From NCBI RefSeq assembly GCF_001548475.1, contig NZ_LRUJ01000028.1:1-64000 (forward strand): a DNA stretch of 64,000 nucleotides, given 5' to 3'. The notes beneath the pieces were generated by a model. That model was not told the DNA's origin. It made no database searches and saw nothing but the letters and a program-made list of their open reading frames with translations. The DNA is from Bordetella hinzii LMG 13501 (lineage in GTDB: Bacteria; Pseudomonadota; Gammaproteobacteria; Burkholderiales; Burkholderiaceae_B). The position numbers and the translations under genes were made by a program. Shown one piece after another: positions 40,465 through 51,439 of this stretch (positions within the stretch are counted from its first letter, which is position 1; each line of letters starts with the position of its first letter).

Positions 40465-41622
40465 ATGAAAAAGACTCTGCTCGCTGCCGCCCTGCTCGCT
40501 GGCTTCGCTGGCGTTGCCCAGGCAGAAACGTCGGTGACCCTGTACGGCATCATCGATACGGGTATCGGCTACAACAAGGTCAAGGGCCCCGGCTACGACG
40601 CGAGCCGCATCGGCATGATCAACGGCGTGCAGAACGGTTCCCGTTGGGGCCTGCGTGGCACGGAAGATCTGGGTGACGGCCTGCAAGCTGTTTTCCAACT
40701 GGAATCGGGCTTTGACTCCGGCAACGGCCAGTCGGCTCAAGGCAGCCGCCTGTTCGGCCGTCAAGCCACCATCGGTCTGCAAAGCAACAGCTGGGGCCGT
40801 CTGGACTTCGGTCGTCAAACCAACATCGCCTCGAAGTACTTCGGTTCGATCGATCCGTTCGGCGCTGGTTTCGGCCAAGCCAACATCGGTGTTGGCCTGA
40901 GCTCGACCAACACGGTCCGCTACGACAACATGGTCCTGTACCAAACCCCGTCGTTCAGCGGCTTCCAAGCTGGCGTGGGCTACTCGTTCTCGGCTGATGA
41001 CACCAAGGACGGCCGTATCAGCCAGTCCACCGGCCTGCCGACCACCTCGCAAACCGGCTTTGCCACCGCTGACAACACCCGCGCCATCACCGCCGGTATC
41101 CGTTACGTCAACGGCCCGCTGCAAGTCGCTTTCTCGTACGACCAGCTGAACGCTTCGAACAAGCTGTCGCAAGCTGCCGTGGACGCCACCCCGCGCGCCT
41201 ACGTGATCGGCGGTTCGTATGACTTCGAAGTGGTCAAGCTGGCGCTGGCCTACGGTCGCACGACCGACGGCTGGTTCGGCGGCCAAGGCCTGCCGACCGG
41301 CGTGGATCCGGTTGGTCTGGGCAGCAACATCTTTGCTGATGGCTTCAAGGCCAACTCCTACATGGTCGGCCTGTCGGCCCCCATCGGCGGCGCCAGCCAA
41401 GTGTTCGGTTCCTGGCAGATGGTTGACCCCAGCAACAGCAAGATCGGCGGCCCGAACGCCACCAACCGCGACGAGACCATGAACGTCTTCTCGCTGGGCT
41501 ACACCTACGACCTGAGCAAGCGTACCAACCTGTACGCCTACGCTTCGTACGCCAAGAACTATGCCTTCGTGGACGACGTGAAGAGCACGGCTGTTGGTGT
41601 CGGTCTGCGTCACCGCTTCTAA
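40465..41622 (+). CDS. Classical 16-stranded-type outer-membrane porin
   Basis: This 385-residue protein has a signal peptide (MKKTLLAAALLAGFAGVAQA) and a porin-4 type barrel beginning TSVTLYGIIDTGIGYN, with GRLDFGRQTNIASKYFG marking the constriction-loop region, and ends in Phe (GLRHRF). It matches the general diffusion porin of Bordetella and Burkholderia, which forms trimers in the outer membrane. Codon choice differs from the surroundings (more GGT, GCT, CGT and AAC), as in very highly expressed genes. Three hairpins follow it. Confidence 0.93.
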   Translation: MKKTLLAAALLAGFAGVAQAETSVTLYGIIDTGIGYNKVKGPGYDASRIGMINGVQNGSRWGLRGTEDLGDGLQAVFQLESGFDSGNGQSAQGSRLFGRQATIGLQSNSWGRLDFGRQTNIASKYFGSIDPFGAGFGQANIGVGLSSTNTVRYDNMVLYQTPSFSGFQAGVGYSFSADDTKDGRISQSTGLPTTSQTGFATADNTRAITAGIRYVNGPLQVAFSYDQLNASNKLSQAAVDATPRAYVIGGSYDFEVVKLALAYGRTTDGWFGGQGLPTGVDPVGLGSNIFADGFKANSYMVGLSAPIGGASQVFGSWQMVDPSNSKIGGPNATNRDETMNVFSLGYTYDLSKRTNLYAYASYAKNYAFVDDVKSTAVGVGLRHRF

Positions 41623-41652
41623 TTGCCTGCGGGGCTAGCCCCGCCTGCAATT
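41621..41652 (+). terminator. Hairpin directly after the porin stop
   Basis: A perfect palindrome, GCGGGGC-TA-GCCCCGC (41629-41644), is enclosed by AATTGC and GCAATT. It has no T tract, so it may protect the porin mRNA 3' end rather than terminate. Confidence 0.5.
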
Positions 41653-41663
41653 ACCAAGCACCC

Positions 41664-41688
41664 ACAGGCGGGCCTTCGCTCCGCCTGT
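41664..41688 (+). terminator. Second hairpin after the porin gene
   Basis: Arms ACAGGCGG and CCGCCTGT flank a nine-base loop. No run of T follows, so its role as a terminator is uncertain. Confidence 0.4.
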
Positions 41689-41690
41689 CA

Positions 41691-41717
41691 AAAAGCCACC
41701 CGAAAGGGTGGCTTTTT
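41691..41717 (+). terminator. Rho-independent terminator of the porin gene
   Basis: Arms AAAAGCCACCC and GGGTGGCTTTT with a GAAA tetraloop are followed by T residues. This is a strong intrinsic terminator separating the porin from the nuo operon. Confidence 0.92.
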
Positions 41718-41723
41718 GCCTGA

Positions 41724-41751
41724 TTGGAATACTCTATTCCAACAATAGAGT
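41724..41751. promoter_or_regulatory. Two overlapping inverted repeats upstream of the nuo promoter
   Basis: TTGGAATA (41724-41731) and TATTCCAA (41735-41742) form one perfect inverted repeat; ACTCTATT (41731-41738) and AATAGAGT (41744-41751) form a second. They share bases, so only one can form as a hairpin. They lie just upstream of a -10-like element that lacks a good -35, which suits an activator site. Confidence 0.5.
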
Positions 41752-41774
41752 TCAGCCGGAAGTAACCGCGCAAA

Positions 41775-41783
41775 TGCTACAAT
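41775..41783 (+). promoter_or_regulatory. Extended -10 promoter element of the nuo operon
   Basis: TGCTACAAT is an extended -10 (TG-N-TACAAT, five of six to consensus), 33 bases before the nuoA start. No good -35 is present. Small arms CAAATGC and GCATTTG flank it. Confidence 0.5.
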
Positions 41784-41815
41784 CTGAAGGTTTGCGCATT
41801 TGACGGACGCCCTGA

Positions 41816-42175
41816 ATGAACCTGCAACAGTATTTTCCCGTCCTGCTGTTTATCGCCGTGGCCACGTTGATCGGCTTCGCGCTGATCACGGCTGGCTCTC
41901 TCCTGGGGCCGCGGCGTCCCTACGCCGAGAAGCTCTCCCCGTACGAGTGCGGTTTTGAAGCGTTTGAAGACGCCCGCATGAAGTTCGATGTGCGCTACTA
42001 CCTGGTGGCCATCCTCTTCATCCTGTTTGATCTGGAAATCGCCTTTTTGTTCCCGTGGGCCATCGCCCATGGAACAGTCGGCCTCGTGGGCTTCTGGACG
42101 GTAATGGTCTTCCTGGCCGTGCTGACGGTCGGTTTCATCTATGAATGGAAGAAGGGCGCGCTGGATTGGGAGTGA
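41816..42175 (+). CDS. nuoA: NADH-quinone oxidoreductase subunit A
   Basis: This 119-residue membrane protein has three hydrophobic segments and the NuoA signature [20 protein letters not shown] in the long loop between the first two. NuoA is a small subunit at the junction between the membrane arm and the peripheral arm of complex I, near the quinone site. It opens the 14-gene nuo operon in canonical order, 65 bases after the repeats described upstream. The ribosome site is weak. Length is normal. Confidence 0.95.
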   Translation: MNLQQYFPVLLFIAVATLIGFALITAGSLLGPRRPYAEKLSPYECGFEAFEDARMKFDVRYYLVAILFILFDLEIAFLFPWAIAHGTVGLVGFWTVMVFLAVLTVGFIYEWKKGALDWE

Positions 42176-42205
42176 TGCACTCCGGGCACGCTAGCAGAGA
42201 CGAAT

Positions 42206-42682
42206 ATGGCTATTGACGGCATTCTTAAGCAAGGTTTTATCACCACCAGCGCTGATAAGTTCATCAACTGGGCAAAAACCGGTTCGATGTGGCCCATGAC
42301 CTTCGGTCTGGCCTGCTGCGCGGTGGAAATGATGCACGCGGGCGCGGCCCGCTATGACCTTGACCAATTCGGGATCATTTTCCGTCCCAGCCCGCGTCAG
42401 TCCGATCTGATGATCGTGGCCGGCACGCTGTGCAACAAGATGGGCCCGGCGCTGCGCAAGGTCTATGACCAGATGCCCGAGCCGCGCTGGGTGGTTTCCA
42501 TGGGCTCCTGTGCCAACGGTGGCGGCTACTACCACTACTCCTACTCGGTAGTGCGTGGCTGCGACCGCATTGTGCCGGTTGACGTCTACGTCCCCGGATG
42601 CCCGCCCACGGCCGAGGCGCTGGTCTATGGTCTGCTGCAAATGCAGAACAAGATCCGCCTGACCAACACGATCGCGCGCTAA
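42206..42682 (+). CDS. nuoB: NADH-quinone oxidoreductase subunit B
   Basis: This 158-residue peripheral-arm subunit holds the terminal iron-sulfur cluster N2 that passes electrons to quinone. The ligands are visible as the tandem cysteines Cys37-Cys38 ([11 protein letters not shown]), then [11 protein letters not shown] and YVPGCPP. It lies 30 bases after nuoA and before nuoC. The length is on the short side compared with E. coli, as usual in Betaproteobacteria. Confidence 0.96.
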   Translation: MAIDGILKQGFITTSADKFINWAKTGSMWPMTFGLACCAVEMMHAGAARYDLDQFGIIFRPSPRQSDLMIVAGTLCNKMGPALRKVYDQMPEPRWVVSMGSCANGGGYYHYSYSVVRGCDRIVPVDVYVPGCPPTAEALVYGLLQMQNKIRLTNTIAR

Positions 42683-42752
42683 GCCACAGCGCGGCCCGCC
42701 AGTGGCGCGGCTCCGCGCGGCGTAGCAGTACCGGTTTACCTATGCGTAAAAG

Positions 42753-43379
42753 ATGATGACCAGGCTCGAAACCCTGAAAAACAACCTGCAGGCCACGCTC
42801 GGCCAGGATATCGCCCTGATCGAGGATCTGGGCGAAGTGACGCTGGAAGTTCCGGCCGAACAATGGCTGACGGTGTGCAACAAGCTGCGCACCGACGCCG
42901 GCTTGCGGTTTGAAAGCTGTATCGATCTCTGTGGTATGGATTACCTGACCTGGGGCAACGGCAGCCGTGCCCAGCAGCTCGAAGAGCAGGGCGGCGCACA
43001 GCGCGGCCGCTATGCCGTCGTGATCCACCTGCTGTCGATCGAACACAACTGGCGCCTGCGCGTGCGCACCTTCGCCACCGACGATGAGTTCCCCATCGTG
43101 GCCTCGCTGATCGAATGCTGGCCCGGCGTGAACTGGTACGAGCGTGAAGCCTTCGACCTGTACGGCATCGTGTTCGAAGGGCATCCGGACCTGCGCCGCA
43201 TCCTGACCGACTACGGCTTCATCGGCCATCCCTTCCGCAAGGACTTCCCCCTTTCGGGCACCGTGGAAATGCGCTACGACCCCGAGCAAAAGCGCGTCAT
43301 TTACCAGCCGGTCACCATCGATCCGCGTGAGATCACTCCGCGTGTCGTGCGTGAGGATTCTTACGGCATGGGGCGTTAA
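42753..43379 (+). CDS. nuoC: NADH-quinone oxidoreductase subunit C
   Basis: This 208-residue subunit is the 30-kDa peripheral-arm protein of complex I. The signature [20 protein letters not shown] with [17 protein letters not shown] is clear. NuoC is separate from NuoD here, unlike the fused NuoCD of E. coli. Two ATG codons are adjacent at 42753 and 42756. It helps form the connecting module with NuoB, NuoD and NuoI. nuoD starts two bases after the stop codon. Confidence 0.95.
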   Translation: MMTRLETLKNNLQATLGQDIALIEDLGEVTLEVPAEQWLTVCNKLRTDAGLRFESCIDLCGMDYLTWGNGSRAQQLEEQGGAQRGRYAVVIHLLSIEHNWRLRVRTFATDDEFPIVASLIECWPGVNWYEREAFDLYGIVFEGHPDLRRILTDYGFIGHPFRKDFPLSGTVEMRYDPEQKRVIYQPVTIDPREITPRVVREDSYGMGR

Positions 43380-43381
43380 TC

Positions 43382-44638
43382 ATGGCAGAAATCAAGAACT
43401 ACACGCTCAACTTCGGTCCGCAACACCCGGCCGCGCACGGTGTGCTGCGCCTGGTGCTCGAGCTCGACGGCGAAGTGATCCAGCGCGCCGATCCGCACAT
43501 CGGCCTGCTGCACCGCGCCACCGAAAAACTGGCCGAACACAAGACTTTCATCCAGGCGCTGCCCTACATGGATCGCCTGGACTACGTGTCCATGATGTGC
43601 AATGAGCACGCCTACGTCATGGCCATCGAGAAGATGCTGGGCATCGAGGCGCCGCTGCGCGCGCAATACATCCGCGTGATGTTCGATGAAATCACCCGCA
43701 TCCTGAACCACCTGATGTCGCTGGGTTCGCACGCGCTGGACGTGGGCGCCATGGCGGTCTTCCTGTATGCCTTCCGCGAGCGCGAAGACCTGATGGATTG
43801 CTATGAAGCGGTCTCGGGCGCGCGCATGCACGCGGCCTACTACCGCCCGGGCGGTGTCTACCGCGACCTGCCGGACACCATGGCCCAGTACGGCGAGAGC
43901 AGCAAGTACCGCAGCGACAAGGAATTGCGCGCCATGAACGACGCGCGTTCGGGCTCGCTGCTGGACTTCATCGAGGATTTCACCAACCGCTTCCCGGCCT
44001 GTGTCGACGAGTACGAAACGCTGCTCACCGACAACCGCATCTGGAAGCAGCGTCTGGTGGGCATCGGCGTCGTCGATCCCGACCGCGCCAAGGCCCTGGG
44101 CTTCACCGGCCCGATGCTGCGTGGCTCGGGCGTGGCCTGGGACCTGCGCAAGACGCAGCCTTATGAAGTCTATGACCTGATCGACTTTGACGTGCCCGTC
44201 GGCGTGAACGGCGATTGCTACGACCGCTACCTGGTCCGCGTGGCCGAGCTGCGCGAGAGCAACCGCATCATCCGCCAGTGCGTGGAATGGCTGCGCAACA
44301 ATCCCGGCCCGGTCATGATCGAGAACCACAAGGTCGCGCCGCCCAAGCGCGCCGCCATGAAGAGCAACATGGAGGAGCTGATCCACCATTTCAAGCTCTT
44401 CACCGAAGGTTTCCATGTTCCTCCGGGCGAAGCCTATGCCGCGGTGGAGCACCCCAAAGGCGAATTCGGCATCTATCTGGTGTCCGACGGCGCCAACAAG
44501 CCCTATCGCCTGAAGATTCGGGCGCCCGGTTTTGCCCACTTGCAGTCGTTGGATGAGATGTCGCGCGGTCACATGATTGCCGACGCCGTCACCATCATCG
44601 GCACACAGGACATCGTTTTCGGCGAAATCGACCGCTGA
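43382..44638 (+). CDS. nuoD: NADH-quinone oxidoreductase subunit D
   Basis: This 418-residue subunit is the 49-kDa protein of complex I, related to the large subunit of NiFe hydrogenases, and forms the quinone pocket with NuoB. Family patterns include [20 protein letters not shown] near the N-terminus, [12 protein letters not shown], and the C-terminal DIVFGEIDR. The conserved His pair in HPAAH lies at the quinone site. It sits two bases after nuoC in the operon. Length is typical. Confidence 0.96.
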   Translation: MAEIKNYTLNFGPQHPAAHGVLRLVLELDGEVIQRADPHIGLLHRATEKLAEHKTFIQALPYMDRLDYVSMMCNEHAYVMAIEKMLGIEAPLRAQYIRVMFDEITRILNHLMSLGSHALDVGAMAVFLYAFREREDLMDCYEAVSGARMHAAYYRPGGVYRDLPDTMAQYGESSKYRSDKELRAMNDARSGSLLDFIEDFTNRFPACVDEYETLLTDNRIWKQRLVGIGVVDPDRAKALGFTGPMLRGSGVAWDLRKTQPYEVYDLIDFDVPVGVNGDCYDRYLVRVAELRESNRIIRQCVEWLRNNPGPVMIENHKVAPPKRAAMKSNMEELIHHFKLFTEGFHVPPGEAYAAVEHPKGEFGIYLVSDGANKPYRLKIRAPGFAHLQSLDEMSRGHMIADAVTIIGTQDIVFGEIDR

Positions 44639-44679
44639 TCCATCAGTCTAGAGCGCCCGCATAAATCCGGATTCAAACT

Positions 44680-45174
44680 ATGCTGCTTTCCGCACAGGCC
44701 TACCAGAAGATCGACCGCGAACTCGCGAAGTTCCCGGCCGACCAAAGGCAGTCGGCCATCATGGCTTCGCTTGCCATCGCGCAAGAAGAGAAGGGCTGGT
44801 TGCCTGCCGAAATCATTGAAGACGTGGCCAAGTACATTGGCGTGCCGCCCATCGCGGTCCAGGAAGTCGCCACGTTCTACAACATGTTCGACGTCAAGCC
44901 CGTCGGCACCCACAAGATCGCCGTCTGCACCAACTTGCCCTGTGCCTTGCGCGACGGCGAAAAGGCCGCCGACTACCTCAAGCGCAAGCTGGGCGTGGAC
45001 TTCCGCGAAACCACGGCCGACGGCAAGTTCACGCTCATCGAGGGCGAGTGCATGGGCGCTTGCGGCGATTCGCCGGTGCTCATCGTCAACAACAAGCATA
45101 TGTGCGTGCGCATGTCGGAACAGAAGCTCGACGCCCTGATCGACGGCCTGAAGTCGCAAGGAGAGTCGGCATGA
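44680..45174 (+). CDS. nuoE: NADH-quinone oxidoreductase subunit E
   Basis: This 164-residue subunit carries the [2Fe-2S] cluster N1a of the NADH-dehydrogenase module. The thioredoxin-like fold has its four cysteine ligands in CTNLPC and [11 protein letters not shown]. It pairs with NuoF. It starts 41 bases after nuoD and its stop overlaps the nuoF start (ATGA), suggesting coupled translation of the two partner subunits. Confidence 0.95.
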   Translation: MLLSAQAYQKIDRELAKFPADQRQSAIMASLAIAQEEKGWLPAEIIEDVAKYIGVPPIAVQEVATFYNMFDVKPVGTHKIAVCTNLPCALRDGEKAADYLKRKLGVDFRETTADGKFTLIEGECMGACGDSPVLIVNNKHMCVRMSEQKLDALIDGLKSQGESA

Positions 45175-46538
45175 ACGCGCCGGAATTGTTCAAGCAGCTA
45201 GGCACCGGCCTGACCGCCGATCCGGGCGCCGACCTGTCCACTTCCATGATTTTCCATGGCCGCCACCTGGGTCCGCAGATCCTGGACGGCCTGGACGGCA
45301 CGAACTGGCGGCTGGCCGACTACGTCAAGCGCGGCGGCTACGAAGCCCTGCGCAAGATCCTGACGACCGGCATGAAGCCGGAAGACGTCATCGCCGAAGT
45401 GAAGGCCTCGGGCCTGCGCGGTCGCGGCGGCGCGGGCTTTCCCACCGGCCTGAAGTGGAGCTTCATGCCGCGCGCTTTCCCGGGCCAGAAATACCTGGTC
45501 TGCAATTCGGACGAGGGCGAGCCGGGCACGTTCAAGGACCGCGACATCCTGCGCTTCAATCCGCACATCGTGATCGAAGGCATGGCCATCGCCGCTTATG
45601 CGATGGGCATCAGCGTGGGCTACAACTACATCCACGGCGAGATCTTCGAAGTGTACGAGCGCTTCGAAGAAGCGCTCGAAGAGGCGCGCGCCGCCGGCTT
45701 CCTGGGTGACAAGCTGCTGGGTTCGGATTTCAGCTTCCAGCTGCATGCCTTCCACGGCTACGGCGCCTATATCTGCGGCGAAGAGACGGCGCTGCTCGAA
45801 TCGCTGGAGGGCAAGAAAGGCCAGCCGCGCTTCAAGCCGCCTTTCCCCGCCAGTTTCGGCCTGTACGGCAAGCCCACCACCATCAACAACACCGAGACCT
45901 TCGCGGCGGTGCCCTGGATCATCCGCAACGGCGGCCAGGCCTACCTCGAGGTCGGCAAGCCCAACAACGGCGGCACCAAGATCTTCTCGATCACGGGCGA
46001 CGTCGAGCGTCCGGGCAATTACGAGATTCCGATGGGCACGCCGTTTTCCAAGCTGCTGGAGCTTGCCGGCGGCATGCGCGGCGGCAAGAAGCTCAAGGCC
46101 GTGATCCCCGGCGGATCGAGCGCCCCGGTGCTGCCGGCCGACATCATGATGGAATGCACGATGGACTATGACTCCATCGCCAAGGCCGGCTCCATGCTGG
46201 GTTCGGGCGCCGTCATCGTCATGGACGAGACCCGCTGCATGGTGAAGTCGCTGCTGCGCTTGTCGTACTTCTATTTCGAGGAAAGCTGCGGCCAGTGCAC
46301 GCCCTGCCGCGAAGGCACGGGCTGGCTCTATCGCATGGTGCATCGCATCGAGAACGGCCAGGGCCGTCCGGAAGACCTGGACATGCTCGACAGCGTGGCC
46401 GGCAACATCATGGGCCGCACCATCTGCGCCCTCGGTGACGCCGCCGCCATGCCGGTGCGCAGCTTCATCAAGCATTTTCGCGACGAATTCGCGCACCACA
46501 TCGAGCACAAGTCTTGTGTGGTCCCGCAATATCTGTAG
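45171..46538 (+). CDS. nuoF: NADH-quinone oxidoreductase subunit F (NADH/FMN binding)
   Basis: This 455-residue subunit binds NADH and FMN and holds cluster N3. The glycine-rich NADH/FMN motif [16 protein letters not shown] and the second pattern [15 protein letters not shown] are clear, and the [4Fe-4S] ligands are in [12 protein letters not shown]. The ATG at 45171 overlaps the nuoE stop and follows AGGAGAG; a longer upstream frame would run through nuoE. It is the electron entry point of complex I. Confidence 0.96.
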   Translation: MNAPELFKQLGTGLTADPGADLSTSMIFHGRHLGPQILDGLDGTNWRLADYVKRGGYEALRKILTTGMKPEDVIAEVKASGLRGRGGAGFPTGLKWSFMPRAFPGQKYLVCNSDEGEPGTFKDRDILRFNPHIVIEGMAIAAYAMGISVGYNYIHGEIFEVYERFEEALEEARAAGFLGDKLLGSDFSFQLHAFHGYGAYICGEETALLESLEGKKGQPRFKPPFPASFGLYGKPTTINNTETFAAVPWIIRNGGQAYLEVGKPNNGGTKIFSITGDVERPGNYEIPMGTPFSKLLELAGGMRGGKKLKAVIPGGSSAPVLPADIMMECTMDYDSIAKAGSMLGSGAVIVMDETRCMVKSLLRLSYFYFEESCGQCTPCREGTGWLYRMVHRIENGQGRPEDLDMLDSVAGNIMGRTICALGDAAAMPVRSFIKHFRDEFAHHIEHKSCVVPQYL

Positions 46539-46553
46539 GTCTCAGGAACAGCA

Positions 46554-48881
46554 ATGGTTGAACTAACCGTCGACGGCAATAAAGTCGAAGTGCCCGAAGG
46601 CAGCATGGTGATGCATGCGGCCCAGAAGATCGGGCTTTACGTGCCGCATTTCTGCTACCACAAGAAACTGTCCATCGCGGCCAACTGCCGCATGTGCCTG
46701 GTTGAAGTGGAAAAGGCGCCCAAGGCGCTGCCGGCCTGCGCCACCCCCGTGACCAACGGCATGGTGGTGCACACCTGCTCCGAGAAGGCCAAGGCCGCCC
46801 AGAAGTCGGTCATGGAGTTCCTCCTCATCAATCACCCGCTGGACTGCCCGATCTGCGACCAGGGCGGCGAATGCCAGCTGCAGGATCTGGCGGTGGGCTA
46901 TGGCGGCTCGTCCTCGCGCTACCACGAGGAAAAGCGCGTGGTCTTCCACAAGGACCTGGGCCCGCTGGTCTCGGCCGAGGAAATGTCGCGCTGCATCCAT
47001 TGCACGCGCTGCGTGCGTTTCGGCCAGGAAATCGGCGGCATGATGGAACTGGGCATGCTCAACCGTGGCGAGCATTCCGAGATCACCTCCTTCGTGGGCC
47101 GCTCGATCGAGTCCGAGCTGTCGGGCAATATGATCGACATCTGTCCGGTCGGCGCGCTGACGTCCAAGCCTTTCCGCTACAGCGCCCGGACCTGGGAACT
47201 GGCGCGCCGCCGCTCCGTCAGCCCGCATGACAGCGTGGGCGCAAACCTGGTGGTGCAGGTCAAGGGCGACCGCGTGCTGCGCGTGGTGCCCTTCGAGAAC
47301 GAGGATGTCAACGAATGCTGGATCAGCGACCGTGACCGCTTCTCCTATGAGGGCCTGAATTCCGACGACCGCCTGGCCGCCCCGATGATCAAGGGCACCG
47401 ACGGCAAGTGGCAGGAAGCCTCCTGGGCCGACGCCCTGCAGGCCGTGGCCCAAGGCTTGTCGCGCGTGCGCGAGAGCTTCGGCGCCGGCCAGATCGGCGC
47501 GCTGGCCACCGAATACGCCACCACCGAAGAATTCTCCCTGCTGGCGCGCCTGACGCGCGCCCTGGGTTCGGAAAACATCGATTTCCGCCTGCGCCAGACC
47601 GACGCCGGCTTCGACGCTGCCCTGTCGGGCGCGCCCTGGCTGGGCATGCCCCTGGCCGAGCTGGACAACCTGGACCGCGTCCTCGTGGTCGGTTCCTTCC
47701 TGCGCAAGGACCATCCCCTGATGGCCCAGCGCCTGCGCCAGGCCGTCAAGCGCGGCACGCAGGTGCTGCTGCTCGACAGCGCCGCCGATGATCCGCTGCT
47801 GCCGGTGACCGCCCGCCTGACGCTGGCGCCTTCGGAACTGGCCCGCGGCCTGGCCGAGGTGGCCGTGGCCCTGGCCCAGATCAAGCAGGCCGCCGTGCCG
47901 GCCGAGTTCGCCTCGGTCACGCCGGGCGAGGATGCCCAGCGCATCGCCGCCAGCCTGGCTTCGGGCAGCAACGCGGCCGTACTGATGGGCAATCTGGCGG
48001 TTTCCGCGCCCAATGCCTCGACGCTGGCTGCCAATGGCCGCGCCATCGCCGGCTTGTCGGGCGCCAAGTTCGGTTTCCTGACCGCCGGCGGCAACACGGT
48101 GGGCGGCTATCTGGCCGGCGCCGTGCCGGGCCGTGGTGGCAAGACCGCCGCCCAGATGCTGGCCGAGCCCCTGAAGGCCTATGTCGTGCTGCACGCCGAA
48201 CCGGCGCTGGATGCCGACAACGGCCCGCAGGCCCTGGCCGCGCTGCGCGGCGCGCAATTCGCCGTGGCGCTGACCGCCTACCGTTCCTCGGCCGAGGAGT
48301 GGGCCGATGTCATGCTGCCCGTGGCGCCGTTCACCGAAACCTCGGGCACCTTTGTCAACGCCGCTGGCGTGGCGCAGAGCTTCAAGGGCACGGTGGCGCC
48401 GTATGGCCAGACCCGTCCCGCCTGGAAAGTACTGCGCGTGCTGGGCAATGTGCTGCATCTGGCGGGTTTCGAGGATGAGACCTCCGAAGCCGTGCGCGAT
48501 GCCGCGCTGGCCGGTGGCGTCGAAGGCCGCCTGTCCAACGACATCAAGGCCGCCATCGGGCTGGGCCAGCCGGCCGGCGCGCTGGAGCGCCTGGCCGATG
48601 TGCCCATCTACCGCAGCGACGCCATCGTGCGCCGCTCCGAGCCCCTGCAGGCCCACGTCGCCTCGCGCGCGCCCAAGGCGCGCATGAACGGCCGCACGCT
48701 GGCCGCCCTGGGTCTGGAAGCGGGCGCCAAGGTGCGCGTGTCTTCCGCGCAAGGCTCGGTGGAACTCGAGGCCGCGCTGGACGAGGCCGTGGCCGACAAC
48801 GCCGTGCGCGTTGCCGCCGCCTTTGCGCAAACTGCCGCCCTGGGCGGTGCCTTTGGTCAAATCAGCGTGGAGCGTGCCTGA
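46554..48881 (+). CDS. nuoG: NADH-quinone oxidoreductase subunit G
   Basis: This 775-residue subunit holds several iron-sulfur clusters. The N-terminal ferredoxin domain has a [2Fe-2S] set ([17 protein letters not shown] and PACATPV), the His-Cys cluster set is in [18 protein letters not shown], and the third set is in [11 protein letters not shown] with CPVGAL. The C-terminal two thirds resemble molybdopterin oxidoreductases but would not carry the cofactor. It joins NuoE/F to the connecting module. The stop overlaps the nuoH start (TGATG). Confidence 0.95.
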   Translation: MVELTVDGNKVEVPEGSMVMHAAQKIGLYVPHFCYHKKLSIAANCRMCLVEVEKAPKALPACATPVTNGMVVHTCSEKAKAAQKSVMEFLLINHPLDCPICDQGGECQLQDLAVGYGGSSSRYHEEKRVVFHKDLGPLVSAEEMSRCIHCTRCVRFGQEIGGMMELGMLNRGEHSEITSFVGRSIESELSGNMIDICPVGALTSKPFRYSARTWELARRRSVSPHDSVGANLVVQVKGDRVLRVVPFENEDVNECWISDRDRFSYEGLNSDDRLAAPMIKGTDGKWQEASWADALQAVAQGLSRVRESFGAGQIGALATEYATTEEFSLLARLTRALGSENIDFRLRQTDAGFDAALSGAPWLGMPLAELDNLDRVLVVGSFLRKDHPLMAQRLRQAVKRGTQVLLLDSAADDPLLPVTARLTLAPSELARGLAEVAVALAQIKQAAVPAEFASVTPGEDAQRIAASLASGSNAAVLMGNLAVSAPNASTLAANGRAIAGLSGAKFGFLTAGGNTVGGYLAGAVPGRGGKTAAQMLAEPLKAYVVLHAEPALDADNGPQALAALRGAQFAVALTAYRSSAEEWADVMLPVAPFTETSGTFVNAAGVAQSFKGTVAPYGQTRPAWKVLRVLGNVLHLAGFEDETSEAVRDAALAGGVEGRLSNDIKAAIGLGQPAGALERLADVPIYRSDAIVRRSEPLQAHVASRAPKARMNGRTLAALGLEAGAKVRVSSAQGSVELEAALDEAVADNAVRVAAAFAQTAALGGAFGQISVERA

Positions 48882-49954
48882 TGGAATGGCTCAATGTTCT
48901 TGAAAGCCAGGGTCAGGCATTGCTGGGTCCGACGGCTTGGTTGGTGATCTGGACGATCATCAAGATTGTCGGCATCGCGGTGCCCATCATCCTGTGCGTG
49001 GCCTATCTCACGTACTGGGAGCGCAAGATGATCGGCTGGATGCACGTGCGCCTTGGCCCCACCCGCGTGGGTTTCAAGGGGCTGCTGCAGCCTTTCGCCG
49101 ACGTGTTCAAGCTGCTGACCAAGGAAGTGGTGGTCCCCTCGGAGGCCAACAAGGTCCTGTTCATCGTCGCGCCTGTCGTGACGCTGATGCCTGCCCTGGC
49201 GGCCTGGGCCGTGGTGCCTTTCGGTCCCGAGGCGGTGCTGGCCAACGTCAACGCCGGTCTGCTGTACATCATGGCCATCACCTCGGTCGGTGTGTACGGC
49301 GTGATCGTGGCCGGCTGGGCCTCGAACTCCAAGTACGCCTTCCTGGGCGCCTTGCGGGCATCGGCGCAGATGGTTTCCTATGAGTTGGCCATCGGTTTCG
49401 TGCTGGTGACGGTCTTGCTGGTTTCCGGCAGCCTGAATATGAACGAAATCGTCATGGGGCAGGGCCGCGGCTGGTTCGCCGACCATGGCCTGACCTTCCT
49501 GTCCTGGAACTGGCTGCCGCTGCTGCCGCTGTTCGTCATCTACGTGATCTCGGCCGTGGCGGAAACCAACCGCCACCCCTTTGACGTGGTCGAAGGCGAA
49601 TCGGAAATCGTGGCCGGCCACATGGTCGAGTACTCGGGCATGGCCTTCGCCCTGTTCTTCCTGGGCGAATACGCCAACATGATCCTGCTGTCGGCGATGG
49701 CCTCGATCATGTTCCTTGGCGGGTGGATGTCGCCCATCGACATCGCGCCGCTGAACTGGATCCCGGGCTGGATCTGGCTGGGCATCAAGACGTTCATCGT
49801 GGTGTCGCTGTTCATCTGGTTCCGCGCGTCGTTCCCGCGTTACCGCTATGACCAGATCATGCGTTTGGGCTGGAAGATCTTCATCCCGCTGACCGGCGTG
49901 TGGCTGGTCGTCGTGGCGATCTGGATGCAGACGCCCTGGAATATTTGGCGCTAA
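48881..49954 (+). CDS. nuoH: NADH-quinone oxidoreductase subunit H
   Basis: This 357-residue membrane subunit has about eight to nine helices and the conserved stretches [20 protein letters not shown] and [20 protein letters not shown], which line the E-channel and the quinone entry site. NuoH connects the quinone reaction to proton pumping. The start overlaps the nuoG stop. Length is normal for Betaproteobacteria. Confidence 0.96.
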   Translation: MEWLNVLESQGQALLGPTAWLVIWTIIKIVGIAVPIILCVAYLTYWERKMIGWMHVRLGPTRVGFKGLLQPFADVFKLLTKEVVVPSEANKVLFIVAPVVTLMPALAAWAVVPFGPEAVLANVNAGLLYIMAITSVGVYGVIVAGWASNSKYAFLGALRASAQMVSYELAIGFVLVTVLLVSGSLNMNEIVMGQGRGWFADHGLTFLSWNWLPLLPLFVIYVISAVAETNRHPFDVVEGESEIVAGHMVEYSGMAFALFFLGEYANMILLSAMASIMFLGGWMSPIDIAPLNWIPGWIWLGIKTFIVVSLFIWFRASFPRYRYDQIMRLGWKIFIPLTGVWLVVVAIWMQTPWNIWR

Positions 49955-49975
49955 GGCGCCGGATCGAGGCTGGAT

Positions 49976-50464
49976 ATGGAAGCGATCAAGGATTTTTTCG
50001 GCAGCCTGCTGCTGACCGAGCTGTTCAAGGGTATGCGCCTGACGGGCAAGTACTTTTTCAAGCGCAAGATGACCTTGCGCTACCCCATGGAGAAGACGCC
50101 GGCTTCGCCGCGTTTCCGTGGCCTGCACGCATTGCGCCGCTACCCCAACGGGGAAGAGCGCTGCATCGCCTGCAAACTCTGTGAAGCGGTCTGCCCGGCG
50201 CTGGCCATCACGATCGAGTCGGACCAGCGTGAGGACGGCACCCGCCGCACCACGCGCTACGACATCGACCTGACCAAGTGCATCTTCTGCGGTTTCTGTG
50301 AGGAAAGCTGCCCGGTGGACTCCATCGTGGAAACGCATATTCACGAGTACCACGGCGAAAAGCGCGGTGATCTGTATTTCACCAAAGACATGCTGCTCGC
50401 CGTTGGCGACCGCTACGAAGCCGAAATCGCCCAACGCCGGGCCGAAGACGCGCCTTACCGTTGA
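49976..50464 (+). CDS. nuoI: NADH-quinone oxidoreductase subunit I
   Basis: This 162-residue ferredoxin-like subunit has two [4Fe-4S] motifs, [12 protein letters not shown] and [12 protein letters not shown], which hold clusters N6a and N6b of the electron wire between NuoG and NuoB. An amphipathic N-terminal helix anchors it to the membrane arm. It begins 22 bases after nuoH and is followed by nuoJ after 17 bases. Confidence 0.96.
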   Translation: MEAIKDFFGSLLLTELFKGMRLTGKYFFKRKMTLRYPMEKTPASPRFRGLHALRRYPNGEERCIACKLCEAVCPALAITIESDQREDGTRRTTRYDIDLTKCIFCGFCEESCPVDSIVETHIHEYHGEKRGDLYFTKDMLLAVGDRYEAEIAQRRAEDAPYR

Positions 50465-50481
50465 TCGCCAGGGTCTGATCC

Positions 50482-51117
50482 ATGACTTTTACTTCTGTCC
50501 TGTTCTACTTACTGGCTTTCGTCCTGGTGGTGGCCGCTTTCCGCGTCATCACCGCGCGTAGCCCCGTGACCGCCGTCCTGCACCTGATCCTGGCCTTCGC
50601 CAACGCGGCCATGCTTTGGATGCTGCTGGGCGCGGAATTCCTGGCGCTGTTGCTGGTGCTGGTCTACGTCGGCGCCGTGATGGTGCTCTTCCTCTTCGTC
50701 GTGATGATGCTTGATATCCGTATCGATCACCTGCGCAGCGGCCTGAAGACCTATCTGCCCCTGGGCCTGGTCATCGGCTTGGTCCTGGTGCTGGAGATGA
50801 GCTTCGTGCTGTTCACGACCTGGGGTGACGCCGGTCCGCAGGTGGCCATGGCGGGCGACTACAACAATGCGCGCGCCCTGGGCGAGGCCATGTACACGCA
50901 GTACGTCTTCGGTGTCGAAGTCGGCGCCGCGCTGCTGCTGGTGGGCATGGTGGCCGCCATCGCGCTCACCCTGCGCCGCCGCCGCGATGCCAAGTACAAC
51001 GATCCGGTCGCCGCTGTGCGCGTGCAGGCCAAGGACCGCTTCCGCATGGTCAAGATGAAGGCCCAGAGCGAGCGCGCCCAAGGCAATGCCGCCGCCGAGC
51101 AAGGAGAAAAACAATGA
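50482..51117 (+). CDS. nuoJ: NADH-quinone oxidoreductase subunit J
   Basis: This 211-residue membrane subunit has five hydrophobic segments, including the conserved third helix region [20 protein letters not shown] with its pi-bulge, important for coupling. The C-terminal tail of about 50 residues is long, hydrophilic and basic ([18 protein letters not shown]). The stop overlaps the nuoK start (ATGA). It belongs to the E-channel region of complex I. Confidence 0.94.
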   Translation: MTFTSVLFYLLAFVLVVAAFRVITARSPVTAVLHLILAFANAAMLWMLLGAEFLALLLVLVYVGAVMVLFLFVVMMLDIRIDHLRSGLKTYLPLGLVIGLVLVLEMSFVLFTTWGDAGPQVAMAGDYNNARALGEAMYTQYVFGVEVGAALLLVGMVAAIALTLRRRRDAKYNDPVAAVRVQAKDRFRMVKMKAQSERAQGNAAAEQGEKQ

Positions 51118-51422
51118 CCATTACCCTGGCCCATTATCTGATTCTCGGGGCGATCCTGTTCGCCATCGGCATCTTTGGCATTTTCCTGAACCGCCGCAAC
51201 CTGATCATCCTGCTGATGTCCATCGAGCTGGTGCTCCTGGCCGTCAACATGAACTTCGTGGCGTTTTCGAGCTGGTTCGGCGATACGGCCGGCCAGGTGT
51301 TCGTGTTCTTCATCCTGACCGTGGCCGCCGCCGAGGCGGCGATCGGCCTGGCGATCCTGGTGCTGTTGTTCCGCAACCTGAACACGATCAACGTTGACGA
51401 ACTCGATCGCCTGAAGGGCTGA
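51114..51422 (+). CDS. nuoK: NADH-quinone oxidoreductase subunit K
   Basis: This 102-residue membrane subunit has three helices with the two buried glutamates of the family, in [17 protein letters not shown] and [14 protein letters not shown]. These are key proton-path residues between NuoJ and NuoN. The start overlaps the nuoJ stop, and nuoL follows 17 bases later. Length matches the family exactly. Confidence 0.96.
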   Translation: MTITLAHYLILGAILFAIGIFGIFLNRRNLIILLMSIELVLLAVNMNFVAFSSWFGDTAGQVFVFFILTVAAAEAAIGLAILVLLFRNLNTINVDELDRLKG

Positions 51423-51439
51423 CGGGGTATTGGAAGAAA

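Noticed and set aside
46563-48860. A 765-codon minus-strand open frame across nuoG
   Set aside because: It is a compositional shadow of nuoG with no family signature.
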